This document shows positions 44,030-59,000 of a stretch of 64,000 bases of DNA, piece after piece. The notes beneath the pieces are model-generated. The model saw nothing but the letters and a program-made list of their open reading frames with translations, had not been told where the DNA came from and did not search any database. The translations under genes were made by a program, and so were the position numbers. The stretch is from Parasteatoda lunata (taxonomy: Eukaryota; Arthropoda; Arachnida; Araneae; Theridiidae), in assembly GCA_949128135.1 (NCBI GenBank), contig OX421978.1, positions 70,717,119 to 70,781,118 of the forward strand. The letters run 5' to 3'. How positions within the stretch are numbered: position 1 is the stretch's first letter; each line of letters starts with the position of its first letter.

Positions 44030-47000
44030 ATGAATGCATTAGATGTTGGAGATCTTCCACCAGAATTAACATCAACACCTTCATCTTATATTGCTATTTG
44101 TGGTCTTGATGTGGAAAATAATCCTATTCACAGAACAATATGGGAATCTTTTAACTCTAATCGGCAAGAAAGAGTGCCACTTTTTCTCAAGCTGCTAGTT
44201 CCTGGACATGAATTTCCCAAAGCAAAACCTAAGGTAAAAATGCTTTATAACAGGATAGCTGCTGAAATATCATGTCGGAATATTTCCTATAGTAATTTGA
44301 GGCAAGATGAGTGAACAAAATAATAATCTATCGAGAGTTCCTAACTAGTCACTATTTTATCACTTTGAAGAAAAAAAAGCCATTTTCTTTTCATTAGTTT
44401 GAGTCACTAAAATTCATTTTCAAAAGAAAAGCAATAAATGTTACTTTCTTTTGTTAAAAGGAACCAAAACTAGTTAACTTAAAGCCAAAAATATTTTACT
44501 GTCACTTTTCTCAGTACATTTGAAGGTTTACATAATGCAATTCTGTAAACTGCAATGCTTTGTAAACCACATAGACTTTATCGTTCTCTAAAGCAACCTA
44601 AACTTGATAAATTTGTTGTTTTCAGTTCTTATGCTCTTCATAATTTAAATTATTTTCCCTAAATAATAGACAGTTAAGTTTTTTGTTTTAAACAATTTTC
44701 ATTTAAAAATTATTTTAAAGCAATATTGATCTGATATACCTTATGTATATTGCCCTGCCCTGTGTCAGAATTTTTCTCATCCTTTCTGCGACATGCCTCT
44801 CTAATACTAGTATCCTTCTGCAAGATACTTTTAAAGATAACAACTATACATGTTACTAATTTAAAGTAACAAAAACTTCAACTTAAAAGGAAAAAAAACT
44901 TTTTTTGTTAAAATAGTATAACATAACTTTTTTAATCGATTATGTAGTAATATTTTTTTTAAAAATTCTAATATTATGGCCGATATTCTCTCATTTTGTA
45001 GGAGAAAAACATGCTAATAATTTCCTTTTTTACATTTTGTAAATCATTATTAAATCAATCATTAAGAAAAATAATAAAAAAATCATGAAATCTGTAGCAG
45101 TAACTACGGAAAAAAGATCGAAGGCGAAATCACGTTAATTGAACTCTTCGAAAAGGGGTTTCTAAATGCAAGTTTTTATTTCAGGATTCAGTTGTTGAAA
45201 TAAATAATATCAAATTAAAAAAAAGATTTTAAAAACTTTGTGAAAATCAATAGTAATAACTAAATTTTAAAAAAATAGAACGTAAATTTCTGCAGAGAAG
45301 AAAACCAAACTTTATTATTTCGCAAAGAAAAAGTTTTTCTGTAAGAACTCTATAATGTTGCGCAACAATGTCGCCGCAAGGTTGCTATGCTTATTAAGTT
45401 TTGTGATATGTCATATGATCTATATGACACAAAATTCTCACATAGCATTACATTTAAAGGTTTGTGTTAGAAAGATTTCTTCTGTATAAAGTCCTGATAA
45501 CAATTTTCTCATACTAAGGGAACAAAACCAAAGATATCACTCTTTTTTTTTAGACAAAAATCGCTTTTTCTTGGAAGAAGTGTGTGTTTAAATAGATATC
45601 AAAATAGGTACTAGATAGGGAAAAGCAATCTTTCGAAAGTTATTTTATATTATTAGAAGATCTGATTGTAATAAGGTATATTTCTTTGAAATAAGAATAG
45701 AGAATCATACTTACTATCATTGATAAAATGTGTTACAGAATAATTTAATAGAGTAAAACTTTTGTTATTTATTCACTTTTAGGAAAAAGAACAGAAACGT
45801 GTTTTAGCTTGTAAAAAATTTGATTTCTGCATTGTTCCTATCATGTATACAAAGAATGCAAATCTTATGCAAGACGTAAAGTTTACTTTCGCTATAGATT
45901 GCATTTTAATCTTTAAAATGAACTATTACTCTTTTCTGCACTATTACTACTTTTTGATTTCGAAAGAAGTGTCATTTGTGAGGATATTTCAAGGGGAATT
46001 GTTCATAGAAAGTAGTTCACAATATAATTCCCAGAAAACCAAAATTTATTTTATTTTTTTTAAATTTTCACACATTTGTTTTTCTTTGCTCTGTTTGCTT
46101 AGTAAATTGGGATCTATGGGAGTGCCATTTTTTTTTATTAAGATTTTTATTTTGTTCATTACTCTTTTAAGTTAAGTGAAAAGAAATTAAGCATTTTCTT
46201 GTCATTACAGAATAATAAAGAGGGCACTCTTCGTTAACCATTTGATTGTAAGGATTTTGAATATTAAGATTTTTTTATTCTGTTAATAAAAAACTATTTC
46301 ATGATTCAAATGTATATCATTATATTTTACCATTTAAATGTAATTTTTAGTGAGTGGTGTAGCTTCTAGTAAATTCAATTATTAGTAGTATGGAGAAAAA
46401 GTAAAATTCTGTGAATACAATTTTTTTTTTCCAGAGAGCATCCTATGACCGTTATGTACCTAAAGGTATATTGAAAACAAACTGGCTAAGTAAACATTTA
46501 ACAGAAGTTCCAGCTGTTGCAGTGCAGTTTGTTGATTTAGATTGGGACAGTCCAGTCTGGTCAGAAAAGCGTTTAGAATGTGCAAATAAGTTAGAGATTT
46601 TGAGGTTAGTAACATTGAAAATATTTGTAAAATTTTTTTCTAGATTTTTCCTTTGACGCCTTTTGTAAATATTCAATCAAATGTGTTGTTAAAAAAGATT
46701 TTTTAAAAAATGTTTCAAAGCTATTTGAAATAATAGTGAAAAATTTAGTTGAAATTAAATCATAAACTAAACACCATCCCAGACTGGCCGCACTCTGAGG
46801 CTGTGGAAGAGTTCTGACTTTTCACTGGACTTCAATTTTTTAAAATCTTTTTTTTCTCCTAATTGTTATTTTTAATTTAATACCATTATTTAAACTAGCC
46901 TTTAACTGTAAAGCAACTAATCAAAATTAATGTTATTATTTAATTTGCATCACAATTATTAATAATGAAAATTTTTGAATTTTTTTCTCCCAGTTATTTG

Positions 47001-50000
47001 AAGGAAACCTATTTCATTCAAGCATTTCTCTCGCTGTGGAAAAACTTGCCATCCCTGCTAGTAATATATTAATCTAATGATGACTAAAAGCGTTTGCGTT
47101 TTTGCAAATTTCCATGAATAAAGTAATTGTAATTCAGATTTACTTTGCTGTTCTCACCACATGAATTGAACTAGCATAATGTTCTGTACCTTAAAATTGT
47201 TTCAATGCTCACCTAAGATTTAAAGTATAGCATTAATGAATATCCATTTTTTGTGTTTTATATTGCCCCCTTATTATATTTTATTTATTACATATTTTAA
47301 TTCCTTTTAAATTTCTTTTAGAGGGAGTCTTCAAGGTAGATCTACTAGAGTGGCTTTGGTTCTAATTCAGAAACGAGCTGCCCTGCCTGGTGGTTTGTAT
47401 AATTTTATGATTCTTCTCGTAGAATTGAAATTTTATAATTCTACAATTATATGTTTTTTTCCATCAATTCTAACTGCTTTAAAAAATAAATGTCTAACCA
47501 ATTTACAGTTTTTTTCCCCCCAGTCAAATACAAATTTTAAATGTTTAAAAGTTTCTTATGTACTGATTGAAATGTGATTCACAATAAATTTCCCATTTTT
47601 AAACAAGAGTTTGTCCCTGTAGAGTAGATTACTAGATAATTATTATTTATAAACATATAGAGTTGATTGCAAAAATGCAATTTTTTTTTTATAACTATAA
47701 TTTCCCAGTTGTAGATTTCTTCCTATAGAATATATTACAAAAAAAAAAAAAAAAAAAAAAAAAAACATGTTTGCTATAAATTTAATTTCAAGTTGTAGGT
47801 TTAATTTTGAAAAGTATATTGCTTAAATATATTTGGATTATAAATATTTTTTCCTGGAGGGCAGATTTTGCCTTATATACATGTCTGGGAATATAATGTT
47901 TCAACTCTTGTTAATGTTAAAATAAGAATTTTAGATAAATATTTGTAACATAAACACTTAGTTCTAATTTGTTAAGAAATGTACAAGGAGTTTTTGGAAA
48001 GTAAAGATATTTTACAAATATCAGCTATGGAAATGTTTCTGTGACTCTGTTAGCAACTTGGATTGTAATTTCGGATGTTTCACTTTTCCCTCAAGGTCAT
48101 TCATCATTTTTATGGTGAAAATTTTTTAAGAAGCATGTCTTTATAATGTCTGCATTAACTCAAGGTCCCATCAGATGTGAAGTGCATTCCTTAAAACATT
48201 TTCTTCATGCAAAAGATCATAAAAAAGGTATACAAAAGACATAAAATTCAAAATAAATGCAAGCTCTTGCTGACAAGTGGGATTTGTTTGTGCCAAGACA
48301 ACACTCATCCTCACTTAACACTTCAAAACACTACTTAAAAGTTTCAAATTGGAAATTTTAGATCATCCGCCATACAGTCTAGACCTTTCACTCAGTGACT
48401 TTCACTTTACCATTACCCAAAAAAAGATGCTGCAGAGCGAAAATTTCTTGACGATGATGTAATCAAAACGGAAGTTGAAATTTGATTTCGACAACAGGTG
48501 ACAAATTTCTATTACTTGGAAATACAAAAGCTTCTACCAAGACTTAGCAAATGCTTTGACAATGGTGGCAACTATGCTGAAAAATAAGACTTGTACTATG
48601 AAGTAATTTATAATGTACATTTAATCAATTAAAAAATTTTCAAGTGATTGTGCAGCATTGTATCTTTACTTTTCAAAAATGCGTTGTAATTTCTCTGAAA
48701 TTGATATTTCGTTATTGTTTATTATATGCCAGAGAATGACTATCTCCTCATATTTTTATTTGAAATTCAAAATTAAATATATATTTCTTGTAGTCTGAAC
48801 TATCAAGGGTGCTGATCTCATTTTGTTTTTAGCGGACGATCAAATAGCAGCTGAGAGAGCAGCTTCATTATGCAGTGCTTGTGATTTGTCTGGAAAAACT
48901 CTTTTTGTTTTGCCACACTCAGATCATCTGTATGGATACACGCTGCGGTAATATATTTTAAGAATGGTATTTTTATCATTTGACTTGCATTTTTACGAAC
49001 ATATGTCTAAAACAATTGTTAAAATCTTAAGAAAAGTGTGCATTAAAGTGACAAATATTGGGATTCTAAATATTGAAATTGATTCAGTTGTTTTAAAATT
49101 TAAAGTCTTTTATAAAGCTACGCAATAATGATCTCAAAAAAATTTTTATGTGTTTAAATGCAATAATACCGTAATTTACTGTGTATTATTCATGGTAGAA
49201 TATAACCTGCATACGTCACATTCGACCCTCCAAATAAAATTTTGTTGGATAATCCGTACCGCTGTATTATCAACGTATTATACAGGGGTTCGTTTAACAC
49301 AGCAATCTACTTTTATTAATGATGGAAGTAATGTAAATACACAATATAATTTGAATGTGTACTTAAAAAGAGTATTCTTGAGTTTCTTGCGGGTAACTAT
49401 ATTTCCAGTAACTTATTTGCTTACACAATTTTTTTATACATTTTTACTTAGAAAGAGTTTTCTTGAGTTTCTTGCGGCACAAGCAATCTACTTTTATTAA
49501 TGATGGAAGTAATGTAAATACACAATATAATTTGAATGTGTACTTAAAAAGAGTATTCTTGAGTTTCTTGCGGGTAACTATATTTCCAATAACTTATTCG
49601 CTTACACAATTTTTTTATACATTTTTATGGTTGATGAAAGTCAACAGGAAATTTCTTAATATCTTATTCAAAAAAACAATTTCGGCAGATAATCCACGAC
49701 CAGATTATCCGCATTGAAAACTTATATGTTTTTTAACAGGTAATCTGCGGTTAAGACGTAGGAAAATATACTTCTTAAAATTTATAACTTCAAATCAATT
49801 ATCTTTTCAAATGTAAAAGAAAAATTTACATTATTTTTTATTCATTTTTCCTTCTGTTAGTAATTTTTACAAGAAATGTTTATTTGATTTATCTTCATGG
49901 CTTGTTACAAACAAGAACTACTTCATTAATTTTTTTTTATGTAAAAATTAGCTCTAAGAATTAAGGTGTGAGAAAATGACAATAACATACATAAAAATAT

Positions 50001-53000
50001 GACATATTTGAAATCAATTCTTTGCACCATTATAACAAGTAGTTTCAGGAACTAAAAACCAAGATAAGGGTTTAGTTTTACCAAGATCGATTTTTAGTTT
50101 GTGAAAATCCAATCATTAGAATAAAAGTCATCCTTGTTGATATTTTTATTTGAGGGGGGGGGGTCACTCATTACTGATTGCACCCATTGTTAAGATATTT
50201 TTTGAAAGATTAATTTAATGAAGAAGAAAAATTATAAAAACTTATATTTTAGAAAAATATAATCAAACTTTTAATTTAGCTGTTTAAAGTATGATACCTG
50301 ATTACTGCAATTTTTTAATAAACTATTAATGCTTTTACCTAATAATTGAAATATCATATGAATAGGTTACAAAATGCCTTTTATGAGCTGGCTCAAACAT
50401 ACTATCATCATGAAAGTAGAAGAATTAAAAACCATAAGGACCACTTAAATAAAACAACTCATCAGGTAATTTGTAATATTTTTTATCAACTTGGTTTGTT
50501 ATTCTATCAACTTGCTATTTTTGATATTCTTAAATTGATTTATTTTTGATTAAACACATTAAAAAATCAAAATAGTTTATTGTTTGTGTCACTCAATCAT
50601 ATAATCTGTTATTTTATATTTTAATGCCATATCTGCAATTGAGCAAAAAAAAAAAATTTTTTTATCTTTCACTATGTCTATCAGTTTTTATATTATGGTG
50701 AACTTAATTTTTTCTCAGCATAATAAGAACAATATTAATTTGTCTTAAAAGTTAAGAAAAAGCAATAGTTAAAAATAACACAATATAAGTAACGATACTA
50801 CTATAGGGCTGAATTTTTTGTAGTTGTACTGTAATACGCTACTTTTTTAACCCTTTTCGGGACAGCAAATTTTTATTGGAAATTTTAGTCAGGCTTTACA
50901 TAAGTCTGTGCAGCCTTAGACAATATATTCTAAGCAAAGCGACACACTTCAACTCTTTGATGTTTGTAAAATAGTGGTTAGGAAATGTTTAAAAGCAATC
51001 AGTTTTACTTTTCTAGTGACTTGCAATACTTGTTGAATTAATGTTGCTCAACTTTCTACTTAGCACCGTAAAGGGTTAAAAGAAAAAATAAATAAAAAAG
51101 CAGACAGTGAGTAGTGAGATCAATCAAAACACAAGTTTGTAGTGATCTCTCGTAACTACTCTTAACATTTACTAAAGGAACAAGACTCAAACACAACTAA
51201 ATCTAATAATAGGAATTCTTATTCAAGTTTGTCAGTAGATGCAATTAAAATGTCTCTCTGGCTGATTGTTTTAAAATGAAAATTATTTCTAGTGGTCCAA
51301 AGGAAGAGATTTTTAGATAAATGGCGCTAACTATTATTTATTTTGTTGTTTACTGAAAATCTTGTAATTAAAAGATTTTGATTAGCTTTCTCTGTGATAA
51401 CTATTTCTGTTTTCATAAATATAGAAGATAGAAGCTACTTTAAAGTTTCATGAATATAGTTTTGAACTACTCTGTCTGGCATAAAATACTTAGTATGGTT
51501 TAAGTATGAATTTGGGAATTGACTTAGTATAATAAATTGGCTCATATACACATAAATTAGTATTTCTTTATAATTTCCCATGTTTAAATTAAGCAATTTA
51601 TTTTAAATTTTTTTTCTTTCATTCTTTTAGAAACTGAAAAAAGTTAAGAAACTTTTTCAAACTTCTTTTTAATTTTGACTGTAATTAAGTTGAGTGTAAG
51701 TAAATCCTCCAGCAAAATTCTTCTGCTGACTATAGTTAAATAATGATTACATTTCTAAAGTAATTTGTAGTAAATTGAAAAAAAGAAAAAAAGTTGTAGT
51801 TTTTTTTTCATTCAGGCAAAGTTGGCATAGAGTATTTTTAATTAGATTTAAAAAAATATTTATAGTACCAAACACTTTGTCTTAAATTAAATTATAGCAG
51901 GTTTTTAGTTTTCATCTGGAAAAATTAATTTTATTAAATCTATTACCATACATGGATTACTTTCTCATTTTCTTTTCAGAGTTTATACTTGAATTTTATT
52001 GCAGACTTTATAAATTTCATGCTTACTGAGACTATTAAAACTTATTGCTCACTATTTTTAAGTTTAGGCATCAGATTTATAAATGTTAAATCTAATTATG
52101 CATACAAAAATATTTTGATGAGAGATCTAAATAATGTTGCAGCAACTACTGAAATTCATTCAAATGTTATGGCATGTGAAAGATACCTTTCGCAATCGCG
52201 TAGCTTTTAGTAAAACAGCCAGTCATAAAAATATAATTGTGGTCACATTGTTTTATGCAATCTCATTCGATAGAAAAATAACATGTGATCTTTAAATTCA
52301 AAAGCGAAAAAAAAAAAAAAAAAAAGGATTCAGATAACAAGTAAAATTATTAATTTTATTTTGAATCTTTAATATTGTTGCCAGAAGTGTACCAACCATG
52401 AGAGAAACCTTTTCCTCTCTAGAGGTGGCTACAAAGCATATGACATCTTGGATTAACACAAAAAAGGCATCAGCTCTAAAATCCAAAATTGTATCTCATT
52501 GGCCAACAAGATGCACTATTTGGAGATCTCATTTTCTCTCTAGAAAAGAAAAGTTTCTCATTTATGAAACCCTCTTTAAGCCAGTCCTAATGTATGGTTC
52601 AAAAGCCTGGCATTTAACACTAAAAATGGCAAAAACAAAACAACAGTTTTTGAAAAAAAGTTCTCAAAAGCATTCTTGACAGTGTGAAAGAAAATAGCCT
52701 TTGGAAAAGGGATTTTAACTCAGAAACCTATAGAATTTTTGAGAGACCAACATCATCAAGACTATTAAAAAAGAATTAAAAGATTAAATGTTGCTGCTCA
52801 TATTGCCAAGATGGATGAAAAAGATTCAGTAAAGAGAATTTTTATGTCAAAACCCTTCACGTGAGAAGTGTCAAAACCATAAGTTTTTTTAACATACATT
52901 TAACACTGAAAATAATTTTTCCAAGATTTTTGAATGATAACCTTATTTGTTTTGATTATTCTTTTGAGGTTAGAAAGATTGCAAATTCTTTATAGTTCCT

Positions 53001-56000
53001 CATAGATTGTTTTCTATAGTTCACTTTAAAACTCTTAATTATCCTTTGATCCATTGGTTGCAATTTTGAGGTCAAAATGAATTTCTATTCTTAGCTTTCT
53101 GATGGTCACTACTCATTAACCCCTCAATTACTGCCTGAATCATTGCATTCCTTTCTAGTTAAGGAAGTGCAGGGGTAGTGATTGAAATTCCAAGAAACAC
53201 CCCCAACCTGTTAATCCCTACTTAGTGTGGACTCACGAAATTCATCTCTGTCTATGAATTCTACTAATAAGGAAAGTTTTGACATTTGTGCTCTATCATT
53301 AGAAATTCGAGAAACAGAGGTTTTGAAAAAAAAATGTGACATAAACATGGAAAATACATTGATTTTAGACAGTAAATGTAGGGAATTTTAAAAATTTCGA
53401 GATATAGAGGTTCGAGATAAACAGGTTCAACTGTATAAGAAAAAGAAAATAGACTTTTGCACAGAGACAAAATTTAAACCATTCATGAACTGACACTTTC
53501 AAAAAATTTTCTAGAATTTATCCTGAAAGAAACGAATAATAAAAACATTAAAAAAGTTTCTCATCTATTAACCCTCTGATTCCGACAGAGTCCTAGAATT
53601 TGTATCCCTTCATTACGGGAGTTTTCTGAAAGCAGTTTCTATGATTGAACTCGTCCAAAGCAATCTTCCTGTGAGGGGTTGAGGAGGGGTCTCGGTTTTC
53701 TTGCGGTAGAGTATTCAAAATCACTCATGCGACAAAGGAGGGGACTTGTTAACAAATTAGAACATTTACTCGAAATATAAGTTTTCCGAAAATAAAAGTT
53801 TAGCACCTTTTTGGCTACTTTCAAATAGACGACTAAAAAATTATACATTAATCTTTTTCTTTTATTTTATTTCGTTCTTCTGTCCTTTTTTCTAATCTTT
53901 CGAATTTTTAAATAAGGGAAGACTCTTTTGGTTCGTTGTAAATATTCAAATTATCTTATGCTTTTAATTTTTGTATTAATACAACGATTTATTAATTTTA
54001 TTTAATGTAACATGGCTTATGAAATCTGATATTATGATTGTGTTATCTTTAAATGTCTTTCTTAATTAAAGAAATTAATAATGAAAGGTTCTGAGTTATA
54101 TTTTAGTAAATTTAAGAATATTAGCTTTTAAAATAAATCAATAATAAGAAACGGCCTCTGAAATTCATTTATTTTTCATTTCATTAAGTGTCCTGACCGA
54201 AAAAAAATTAAGATGCATGTAATATAATTGTTGACCACTTGCTTCTTAATTCAAATCAACAGTGTTCAAAATCTCAGGTCTTACATTCATAATTACTTTG
54301 TAATAACATTACCCAAGAGTACAGTTGAATAAAAATATGAAGATTATAGCAGTTATTATTCTTGTATGTTTATAAATCAATCATTCAAATGTAGTGGGCT
54401 TGATATAATTAAAAGAATTTCTTTAAAAGCAATTATTTTTATAGATTGCCATAATTATAATGAGTAACTGAAGTTTTTTTTATACTTTCGGCAGTAATTT
54501 ATACTAAAATATATAAAAAATTTAACATTGCTCATTGACCTCACCTCTTTTATTAGAAAAATAAAATCTCAAACTTCCTTCTCCCTTTCAAGTGCTTACG
54601 TAATACTTAAACTGTCCCTCAGAAGTTCAAGCAGATGTTAAATAAAAGTTAAAAAATGGTGCTTTAGCTTCACATTGCATTTTATACATTTTTATGTGTC
54701 ATTATCATTGAAATTATAATATTTTTTCTTTTGATTTTAATAAAATTAAGAATGGCTATGGGTATAGAAACTTATCAACATTTGTTTTATAAATTTATTA
54801 TTTACGTAAGAAGCTTTTTTTTTTTTTACATTTGTCTTTTATTAAATATAATCGATTTTCTTTTTCCCTTCTCTTTCCCCCTCTCTTTCATCCGTCCTTT
54901 CCGCTATTGTTGTGATTCTAGCGAAAACTTGGAGAGGGTTATTCTATAGTATTTATATGAAATTCTGCGAAACGTTAGAATTACCATAGGAAGAAATGTG
55001 ACAGTAACATTTTTACCCATTTTTCCAGAAAAGAAAAGAATTGAAACAAACTAGTAATATTTTTTAGTGAGAACCAGTTTCCGCTATGTCAATGCTTGGA
55101 AAAGACTAAGAAAATCTGCAGCTGGAAAGCGGCATCTATGATGTACTGATTTGGTGGATAGAGAAAGCAGAAACCGCGTCCTTAGGCGGGATGTCTAAGA
55201 AACGTCCAAGACAGTGATTTATAGAAAAATAATCGAGATCGAATTTACTGAAAAAACTTTATAAATTGAGGGTAAAAGAAGACAATTTGTTTGCTAAAGC
55301 AACAAATTGTTTGCAATTCAAATCAAATTTAAATAATTAATATTTCTTACTTTCTTTATTATTTTTCTGAATTACTTTTCCTTTTTCTTTAAATTTTGGC
55401 TTAGCAAATATTATTACTTTTATCTCTAAGGAGATTAATGTTACTCTCGGTGATAAAGAAAAAAAAAATATATATGCGTATATCTTTTCTAGATAAATGC
55501 ATGCATTAGGCAGTAAGTGCTGCATACATTGGGCATGCATACATTAGCAGTTGGGGCATCGAGGCAGATAAAGTTTTTAAAAAAAATGTACGTAATTTTG
55601 AATCAAATACATAATGAGGTTCATGAGTTTTGTCAGTGACGGCATGATCGTGGCAATATGGTCAGAATTGTGCACAAACCACCTTTACTTCCCAGACAAG
55701 CTGGTACTCATCCTTCCAAAACTGGGTGGGTTTCCAGTCGCCACTGCGGATCAATAATATTACTATCATCTAAAATGTTGCAATTTATTTTATTTTTTTC
55801 ATGTAAGAAAAAAGGAAAATACTGCTGAAAATTGTCAATTTTTAGATAATGAAGCATTTTCTTTTTATTATAGCAAAAATTTATTGCATAAAGTTCCCCC
55901 CAATTAGAACTGTTATTTATTGCTACACGCTACAGTAAATTTAAAATACTTACTGAGGCGTCGAGAAAATTTAGTGGGTTCGTATTAGTCTTGAATGGTC

Positions 56001-59000
56001 CCAGTCAATGTTGATTGATTATTTGTTATTAATTACAGATTCTACCGTCGGGGGTAAAATAGAAATCCTTTTGCACTAGGAGTTTTTTTAAAACGGATGA
56101 AAACTACAACTTATATTTTAAGAATCACATTATGATTACGATGAATATGGTGTAATACTTTTTTTTATTTGGTTAGCTTGTATATAGGGATACATTCTAA
56201 ATGTTAAAATAAAATAATTAAAATAAAATAATTAGCAATAGTAAAATCTTAAAGTTTTACCCGATGGCATTTTAGGTGATGAGCAAAACGAAATATCCTC
56301 TAGAATATCTTCCGTAAATTTTTGTAGGAAATTAATCGCTGTATAAAATTTGGAATGGGAAAAACTTTAATCTTTCTACAGAATAAAATTCCGTTTTTTT
56401 TCTTCTTTTTTTTTCTATGAAATGTGAAATAATCAAAGTAATATGTTCGCTAATACTTAATGTGTTAGCACACGTTTTCACTGAAAATGCAGATATATTT
56501 TACTTTCTGTGATGCCGATAGCACACAAAGGGGAATGGTCGAAGGTATAATTCGGTTAGTCATAAGTGTCAAGAACTATATTTTGTTGTATATCATTATC
56601 CTTTCATGGACATGGCAGTACCCTTATTGTGGAGATTTTACAATATTTATTTACTTGTTGACAGCCTGTTTAAAAATGATTCAGGTGAATTCTATAATAT
56701 GATACAGGAAATGCTTTCGTATTGTGAGGAATTTGTTACGTTCTTCCATACTTGGACTTCGTGATGCTTTTTCTTTCTAGTAATATTCTCTTGAAATGCT
56801 TACTACAAGAACAAGAATAGTGGATGATTTATTTTTAATTCTATTTATTAATTCATTTTCAAAATCAATGTAATAGCAAAAAATATTTATTTTTCCAAAA
56901 GCAGGGCAAGTAAGATGTAACAAATAACTAACGAGTTTTGATTTCAAAATATTTAGGAAAATTCTAAAATTAATTAATTATTTTTATGTTGGTTTTTATT
57001 TATTATATCTTGGTCCTAATATATAAAAGTACATTCATTCTAAAAAATAAAAAATAAATAAAAAAACACGTTTGTTTTTAAATATTATACACCTAATAAT
57101 ATGAATAGTGTGGGTTAATAATTAAGCAGAAACAGTTTTTCTCATAGTTTTATGTTTTTATTTTGATTTATTCCGTAATCGTAATAAATATTATGCTTTG
57201 ACATGACAAAAAAGGTTCTATATTTATCTACCCATTAGTAACATCACTGATTGCTAACTTTAAAGTCAGTTTCAGTGATTAATGTAGTTTGTTGTTAAAA
57301 GTTTTTTTCCCTTTAAAAAAATCCTTTTTAATATATGTATTGGAGTTTGAACGGTTGTTTTTGTTTAGAATTAGAATTTGTTTAGAATTAAACTGCTTTT
57401 ACAGTTGGATGTATTTTCCCAAAAAATGAAGGGGAAAAAAAAACTAAAAAAATAATTTACTAAAAATTTGTGCAAGCCATGTCCTGATTTCTTTTAAACT
57501 AAATTTAAAGATTATAAAATCTGCTCAATTTAAATTATACTTATAATAAATTTTAAACATATGTCTTTATACAATACTGATGCAAATGAATACGCACTTT
57601 ATTTTTTACCAAAAATAGTAATAATAATCCAAGAATAAATTGGAAGTTACTTGGATAAACGAAATATGTAAGTAAACAATATCAAAGGGTCGAAAAACAG
57701 TGAGTTTTATCAATGAAGTGGAATCAACATAACTAACATTTTATATATAAACCTATAGAGACTCTTTAAGAATGAATAAAATTTCTTAAATTATTTGCAG
57801 TAGCAGTTTTCCCCTCAGCTTTTTTTATTTATTTTATTTTTTAGTATTTTTCGACCCTTCCTGATTTTTTACTATACTCCTTAATTCCTCTTCTATTAAT
57901 TATATTAAAATTTTTCTTTAATTAAAAAATAATTATTTATGTTCATTCTGTATCATAACCATTTTTGTAATCAAAAATTTAATGAACTTGTTAAAAACAT
58001 CAATCATCTGAGACTGATTTTTTACAGTGTTGAATTACAATCAGTTTTGTATTATTCTTTTACAAATCAATGATAGAAAAAAATAGCTTTGGATGTTGAG
58101 TTATCTTTTCCCCTTCTTTCTGTGACATTAAAGGTGTGCAATACTTCACAATACTACTTCCATAAATATTATTCCCAGAGTAACAAAGAAGATGAAAAGA
58201 ACAAATTTTGAAAAGACCACTGTCTGGGGTAACAAAAGGTTAGTAGGATAGTACAGATAGCCTGTGGTGAAGGGAAGTCAAACACTTTTTTAAAATCTTT
58301 CTTTGCATATCAAATGGGGCCTAACCCTAATGTACAGATAATTTCTCACAACTTTCATTTGCAAACAATTGATGCTTTGAAGTGAGAACTCCTGTTTTTC
58401 GAACTCTGTACCATGAAAATTAAATATTCTTGAATAATTTATATATTCATTGGAGATAGAACACAGAATGCCTTAGATATAAAATGATATCATTAACTTA
58501 CATTGGCTGTCACAACTGTTAATAATATCTATTACTATTATTAAAAGTTAATAATACATTTAAATTAATTGTCAGCAGTTTGAACAACATTAAAATGGCT
58601 TTATCTATTTACCTGGACCAGATTAATTTTTAAATCACATTAAATTATCTATAAAAGGCCAAATTTACGAAAGGCGAACTTTTAATTGTGATAATATGAT
58701 AATATTATATAATAAATAAATTATATTAAATTGTATGATTAAGTCATTAATTATGTAATTATATCAAGTTATTTAGACTTTTTCTAGTATCCTTAGATGC
58801 GTTTCGATAAATCTGACTTAGCAAGCTTTTAATTTTAAAATTTTAAGTCAAAGACATATAACTTATTGTGAAAGAACAAGTTTCTTTTTACTTCTATAGT
58901 GATAATTAAAGATTAGTCGAAAAGCTTTTACGTATCAAATATTCGTGAATTTAAACTATTCTAGCTTTAAAAAACTTTTATTTGATTCTGATTTTAAATA

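Noticed and set aside
49150..49717. Two overlapping 84-116 residue frames
   Set aside because: They share one duplicated sequence within a MITE and resemble no protein.
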